Origin: Erythrophleum ivorense
Lineage: Eukaryota; Streptophyta; Magnoliopsida; Fabales; Fabaceae
Direction: 5' to 3'
DNA length: 64,000 nt
NCBI GenBank assembly: GCA_026724425.1
Contig: JAIUCV010000019.1
Span: 14,888,781-14,952,780 of the forward strand
Shown: piece by piece, positions 58,440-64,000 of the stretch
How the letters are laid out: each line of letters starts with the position of its first letter
Numbering within the stretch: position 1 is the first letter of the stretch
Made by a program: the position numbers and the translations under genes
Notes under the pieces: generated by a model
What the model was told of the DNA's origin: nothing
Databases searched by the model: none
The model's input: only the letters and a program-made list of their open reading frames with translations

Positions 58440-61400
58440 TTTAAATTGCTTATGTGACATGCCTTGCCTAACTATATCAATTTGTTCTTATCTTAGCTCA
58501 ATTGTACTCTCTAACATCTAAAAAAAAATATTTTAATGAGGAAAATCATGGAGAACTAAGGATTTAATTTAGGGAGAATTATTATGAAAATTTTGGAAAT
58601 AAATTATAGAAAACCATAACTTTGGGCATTTTGAGACCTATAATTATTTTGGGTAATTTTTGAAGAAAAATAAAATGTTATAGTAGATTTAAATTTAATT
58701 AGGTTAAAAATTTAATTTAGTCCTATAATTAATTTATTTATGCCATGAACCATTTTATTATAGAGGCCTAATTTCAATTTTAGGAGAACCCAACTTAATT
58801 AAATTCATATGTTTATGGCCCAACATGTAGACCTTTAACCCACTTGAATAATGGCCCATGGAACCAATCCGTGCTCTCCAAAACCCTAAGATGCCTATTG
58901 CTCATTTATTTTGGGGCTAAAACCTACATGTTCTACAGATTAAGGAGAGCATTTTCGCATATATAAGGGAGGCTAGGGTTTCACTACCATTTTGCCACTG
59001 ATTTGCACTCTTAAAGGAAGATATAGTCATCCTCTCATCTTCATCTTCATTTTCCTTTTGGTCTAATTAGTTCTTTATTGGTGGAGATTTACTCAAACCT
59101 TAAATTTAAAATGTGTGTCCTTGGTGTGTTATTACAAGATTTTCAGAACTTGGAGTTAGGGGAGCTATTAGATGAGTGTTTGCCTTCTTTTTGTAGTGTA
59201 ACCTTACTTAAATTTCATGCTATAAGTTGACTTTAGTATATGGTTGGAGGTTTGTGCGAAAATGAAAATGTTGGAAGTGACTTATTATGAACTTAAGTTG
59301 TTTTGGCCTCAAATTAACACCATTAGTTATATGGAAGTTTGGATAAGTACCTCATACCATTTTGTGGTGTGTATGTGTTAAAATTTTATCATTTGGATTG
59401 GTTTTTGGTCTATGTCTTTTACATGTATGAAAATGGAGATGTTGGGAGTGATCTTAGATTGAAGCAATGGACTCTTTGGGAACTTGGGTAAATGATTTCT
59501 AATGGATTCTTAGTGAAATTTGATCAAGGGGTGTAAAATTCTGTTACTAATAATAGTTAAATGATGATAACTATACTTGTCTTAGGCTTTAGTGGGTTTT
59601 TGGACTATGTTGGTAGTTAAAGGAAGAGTAATTGGGTTTCATTGAGGTAACCAGAGGCTTATTTCTAATTCCATGCATATGTTTATTTTAGTCTTATATT
59701 TTTTATTATGATATGTTTTATTTTTATGCAAATGATTGGTTGGCCATTTGATCATTAGACCGTGATCGTGTCCTTGGTGGAGCTGTGATCATACTGCCAC
59801 TTGTGCATTGTGCTGTAATCATATATTGAGTCATGATAGTCATTGGAATGCATTAAGCTGTGAGTGTGCTCAATAGGGAGTTGGTATTGTGGGCGGGCAT
59901 TTCTCTTTGTTTTTGGCCATTAATATGTTGTATGTGATTGCTAGTATGAGATAGTAGTCACTAGTAGTCCAACCAGTTCATTTGTTGATTACATTGATGT
60001 TTCTAATGTTTATTTGTTTAAAATGCATTTATGTTGATTAATTTGCACATATGAATGAAATTTCTTTTGGTTGCTGAGATTCATATCTCACTCATTTCAT
60101 GGACTAATATTTTCAAGACTTGGACCTTTTAGTATCAATGAGAAGTTACTGGAAGCCTGCTTTGATAATCTAGTAATGTAAGGCTTAAAAGCCTTATTTA
60201 ATTGGGTTTGTATAGTAAGAAAACTAATATTATTTATTATGTTATTTAATTGCCACATTGTATCATGTATTACCAAGTATAAAGACTGATTGTATAATTA
60301 GAGGTATCATGGAATTGGTACCTGTGATTATATCTGGATGATTATCGATCAATACCCTGAAATTAAATTACCTCTAAATATTTAGCATTGTATAATTAAT
60401 GTTTGAATTGTTAAGGTTTAGAATGTGTGTAGAGTGACAGCATGAGAAAATGTGCTTTGGTCACTCGAGTCTTAAAGGTTGCATATTAATTCATCCCTTG
60501 GATGCATCTTAGTTTAGTTTGTAGGCATGTAAGGTATAGATTAGACATCAATGCTTAACCAATTGTGGTTTTGAGTTTAATTGTAGTATGGGAGTCTTGG
60601 GAATGTACTTTTGTTGCCCTGATCATGTGGAAGATGAAATGGTTCATTTCTTTTAATTTTGCTATCATAGGACCCTTATGTGTGGATTTGTGGTGTGTTA
60701 TAATCATATTTTGCATCTAAAGATTTTGTAGAGCTCTTAGGGTAAAAGCATGCCCATTTGATCCATCAAAACTTGATCAAAGTGGTTTGAGGTCATTTGG
60801 TAAGAAATTGCATAGTTTGAGGTTGTTATTTGATACTTTATACACCATTTTGCTAACAAGGTAGGGAATTCACCAATATAAAAGCAAATTTGGATTTGTC
60901 AAATGACCCTTTTGAGTCCTTAAATGATGTAAGTTAGTATGTTAAGGTGTATGGGAGTTTTATGTCATTAAACCTTGCTTTTCAACCACAAAAAGACTCT
61001 AGAACTTAATCAGAGGTAGTTATAGGTGAATTGGGATGAGTATTACGGAGTTTAGGACTAGAGAGGAGTTGAGTCGTGGCCAACTAGAGTCCAGGGGGTA
61101 ACAGAAGCTAATTGCACAGTGTCACAACTTGGGAAAAGCTTTGAAGGAGTGGTTCAGAAACCAGTCTTATCTCAGCAAGAATCATGAATTTTGCTACAGT
61201 GCTTTCAGGAAAGTACCTTGTTACGACGTAAGAACCCTAAGTCATGGCGAGGAATGAGAAATTTAGTGTTTTTGGTTATAGTAGCGAGTTGAACTATGGT
61301 GTGGACCCTTTAAGTCGCGATGGAAGTCCAAATTTTTAGTTCCAGAGTTACAGAATCAAATTAAGTTGTGATGGAAGTATATTCTAATGTTTTTAAGGGT

Positions 61401-61740
61401 TCCAAAAGCTAATTTAGCCACAGCTAGACTTTCCCAAGTCGCGGCCCAAGTCCCTAAATCCCCATATTAGTTTAGAAATCTTGATTTTCTTTATGGTAAT
61501 GATAAGTATTAACTTGTAAACCAATGTAAATGAGTTTTATGCCTTTTATAATCAGTTAAGGATGAGATGAAGGTCTTATATGAGAATTTAACTTTCTTTA
61601 AAACATGAATCTTTTTGTTTCTTGGATTGGTGACTAAGAGGGATTAAAAAGGTTTAAATTTTTCTATATTTTTATCCTTAAATGAATTAATAACAGTATT
61701 AAACCTTAAGTATCCATGTTTAATGTAATATCATATTAAG
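58440..61740 (+). mobile_element. Gypsy-type LTR-like region E
   Basis: About 3.3 kb without protein motifs but with LTR features: a possible start TGTGACATGCC at about 58456, a TATA box at 58960, a leader with GGGAGGCTAGGGTTTCAC, GTGATC(A/G)T repeats at 59760-59900 and, at 61060-61450, five spaced copies of a GTCGTGGCC / AGTCGCGATGG-like motif. These traits are common in long LTRs of plant Ty3-gypsy elements. It follows a gag relic directly, so pol was lost. The boundaries are uncertain. Confidence 0.5.
58958..58970 (+). promoter_or_regulatory. LTR-like region E TATA box
   Basis: CATATATAAGGGA followed by GGCTAGGGTTTCAC. The arrangement fits an LTR promoter with transcription starting about 30 bases on. 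There is no evidence that it is active. Confidence 0.5.
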
Positions 61741-61759
61741 ACAACACTTAATATATATG

Positions 61760-63480
61760 ATAATTGGCATAAAATATCCATTTTTATGAAATTAACATCT
61801 TTAGTAGTGAAAATAACCGTAATTAAAAATCAAATTAATTCATTTTTGGTCAAATGAATCATTTGGATTTACCAACCTCATCTTCCATCCTTAACACATT
61901 TATTCAACCAAAAGTATCACAATTTGAACCATGCATTTCGAGTTTAGGCCATCCATCACAAATTCCATAACATACTTGCATTTTCCTTGGTTCCATATTC
62001 TGACCCAAAATTTGAAAATTGATAATTAATTCTAGAAAATTTCAAATTATGCAAATTAGGACTTTCTGGAAAGCTTAAGATATTATCTAACTACTGTAAA
62101 AATTTCAAATAAAAAAAATATCATTTGGCCCATGAAATTCCAATGGAACAATAATCGGGTTTAGGACATGTTCTACAGCAAACCAAAAATTTCAAAAATT
62201 CCTATCTCACTTTACAAAACTCTAAATTGAGTGCTCTCGATGGCTATGGAAAGTTTATGATATCAACTATATGCCTATAAAATTTCATGAGTATTGAACT
62301 TTATTTGACTCCTAAATGACACCAAAAATCAGATTGACCATATGAACAATAATAGTGACAGTTTCTGTATAAGTTAGCCAATTTTGAAAAATCATATGAA
62401 ATTCTCTAGCATTTCAAAAATAGTATTCTTTGGCTCTATGGAAAGCTTTAGATGAGATTTATATGTTTACTAAATTTCATGTCAAAATTCATTCATTTGG
62501 TCAGATTTTGTTTTAAGACAAAAGTATGGTCAAAATTAGGATCAAATGGTACCAAATAGCTTTCTAAACATATCATAACCATTTAAGCACATCTAAAAGT
62601 TTAAACACAGCATATAGAAGCATTACAATAGGTCTAAATCATCATGGAGTTCAAATTCACCATTCTATTTGTTCATATACATATGCATGGCAAGGCTCTA
62701 GAATGTCAAAATCATAAATTCTTATTTATTTGGCTCCAAATTTGGTTTATACATCACATTTACATACTTTTACATATGATCAAAGGTTTACATTCCAAAA
62801 ATAACTTATACATATATATTTTGACATCAAATTACATCAAAATTATCCTATTGTCAAAGTAATGCCAATTACACTCCTTGGCCTCCATTTTTGCTTCTTT
62901 GGGTTTGCCTAGACAAGAGTAGATGAAAAATGGAGGAGAGTGAAATTCAAAGAATCTCAATAGCTCTTTCACCCCTTCAAGTAAGTATATATGGCATATA
63001 ATTATGTCAAAGAACACAAGTATGCATCAAACACTTTAAAAAACCAATCAAATCATGTTTTTAACATCACATAGATATGTCAAGATCAAAACCAAGCTCT
63101 AGGGACTTTTAGTCAAACCTCACCCTATTATTTGGGACTTTTGAATTAACCTTACCTATTTTCTAAGGACTTTTGATTTAACTTCACTCATTCATGAGAC
63201 TTTTGGCTTCACCTTACCTCACCCAATCTAAGGGATTTTTGGCACAACTTCATCTATGAAGAGCAATCTCACAATTCAAAAGTAATTCAATAAATATAAT
63301 GGTACCATAGCATCAAACTAATAGCTATAGGCATGTTTTATGATTCAAACATACATACAATCATTCGATGACAATCAAACAACCAAGAAATACATATAAG
63401 ACATGATAGAGAGCTACCTTAGTTCAGGAAATACAAATTTCTTTTTTGATTCCTAATTCCATGGTTTGACCTCACACACA
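61760..63480 (-). mobile_element. Divergent reverse copy D of the 3.7-kb LTR family
   Basis: Runs in the same order as solo LTR C (minus). Shared features: paired TTTCATA...AATTC blocks with TATGGAAAG motifs, TTCAAAGAATCTCAATAGCTC at 62947 (in C TTCAAAGAATCCTAATAGTTC at 32605), and the tandem GGACTTTT array at 63095-63245. It covers only the part of the LTR between its 3' end and the leader. The ends are not defined and no target duplication was found. Confidence 0.6.
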
Positions 63481-64000
63481 CACTTGGAATATTGTTTTAA
63501 AGATATTTTAGTCATGTTTTAGTTTCAAGAAAGTTGATTTATGTATACTTTCATAATAAAAAAAAAAACTTTATAATTTAAACATCTCTAAAAAAAAAAT
63601 CTTATTTTAAATATCTCTTAACCATCCTCAAACTTCATTATCAAAATCTTTGCTGGACCATTTATTCCATTGTGCCAACCACCATAACCAGCTTAGGAAT
63701 ACCTTAAGTTTAAGAATTTCTCCCGAGGAACATGAAAGCATGTAAACTTTATTTGGCCAATCGTAGGATTAAAAAATATTAATTAGCTGTTTACGCATAA
63801 GCCTTGTGTCCCCCATGTGGTGCTAGGGGAGCTGACAAAAACATGGTGGGATTTAAGATCCACCTGTTTATTTGTATAATATCATTTATTGATTTTCAGT
63901 TCTTGCCTTTAAATTTTACAATTAAATTAGCTTAATTTTCCTTTATATATATATATTATATATATTCTTTCTTTGCTAAGTAATGATAATATAAATTATC
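63481..64000. other. AT-rich right edge, nothing recognised
   Basis: No open frame or motif; short poly(A) runs and a TA-rich stretch at 63946-63968. Confidence 0.6.

Noticed and set aside
1..64000. tRNA, rRNA or other structured RNA genes
   Set aside because: No cloverleaf with matching box A and box B or ribosomal motif was seen by eye; a dedicated search (tRNAscan-SE, Infernal) could overturn this.

Overview
This is nuclear DNA of a flowering plant, almost certainly a woody eudicot; I cannot name the species. It is AT-rich, genes are sparse, introns are spliceosomal, three loci encode plant pentatricopeptide repeat (PPR) proteins, and most of the rest is nested plant retrotransposons (Ty1-copia, Ty3-gypsy long terminal repeats (LTRs), L1-type LINEs, MITEs). 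No prokaryotic operon, CRISPR array, tRNA or rRNA gene was seen.

Layout. 1-1.8 kb: decayed LINE remnant. 2.05-9.16 kb (minus): a four-exon homologue of Arabidopsis EMB1270 (At3g18110), a very long chloroplast P-type PPR protein with a C-terminal SMR-like region. Its large third intron is a GC-AG intron holding a truncated LINE, which itself holds a MITE. The exon phases fit exactly if six single-base deletions, all between about 6.2 and 7.9 kb, are allowed for. 9.2-38.6 kb is a transposon block: a plus-strand copia element (11.9-23.4 kb) split by a 7-kb LTR-derived insertion, then a minus-strand copia element (pieces from 26.6 to 36.2 kb) split by two solo LTRs of one 3.7-kb family in opposite orientation, each with its own perfect 5-bp target duplication.

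38.70-40.98 kb (plus) is the one clean protein gene, an intronless PLS-class PPR-DYW protein resembling At1g71420, a predicted organellar C-to-U RNA editing factor. Directly downstream, 41.26-45.04 kb is a decayed inverted duplicate of the 3' part of the EMB1270 gene, introns and 3' flank included. It lacks the LINE, so the duplication came before the LINE and MITE insertions, and it keeps bases that the main copy lacks. 50.6-52.8 kb is a 5'-truncated pseudogene of an EMB2261-like (At3g49170) PPR-DYW gene whose E-DYW tail is still open. The last 10 kb hold LINE fragments, a dispersed terminal-inverted-repeat element in three copies, a Ty3-gypsy gag relic, a gypsy-type LTR and a fourth, divergent reverse copy of the 3.7-kb LTR family.

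How the genes relate: all three loci are organellar RNA-processing PPR genes (one splicing type, two editing type), but nothing shows joint regulation. I found no convincing new biological system. The notable content is the order of nested insertions, the 7.5-kb inverted solo-LTR pair, and the clustered frameshifts in a gene that is essential in Arabidopsis.
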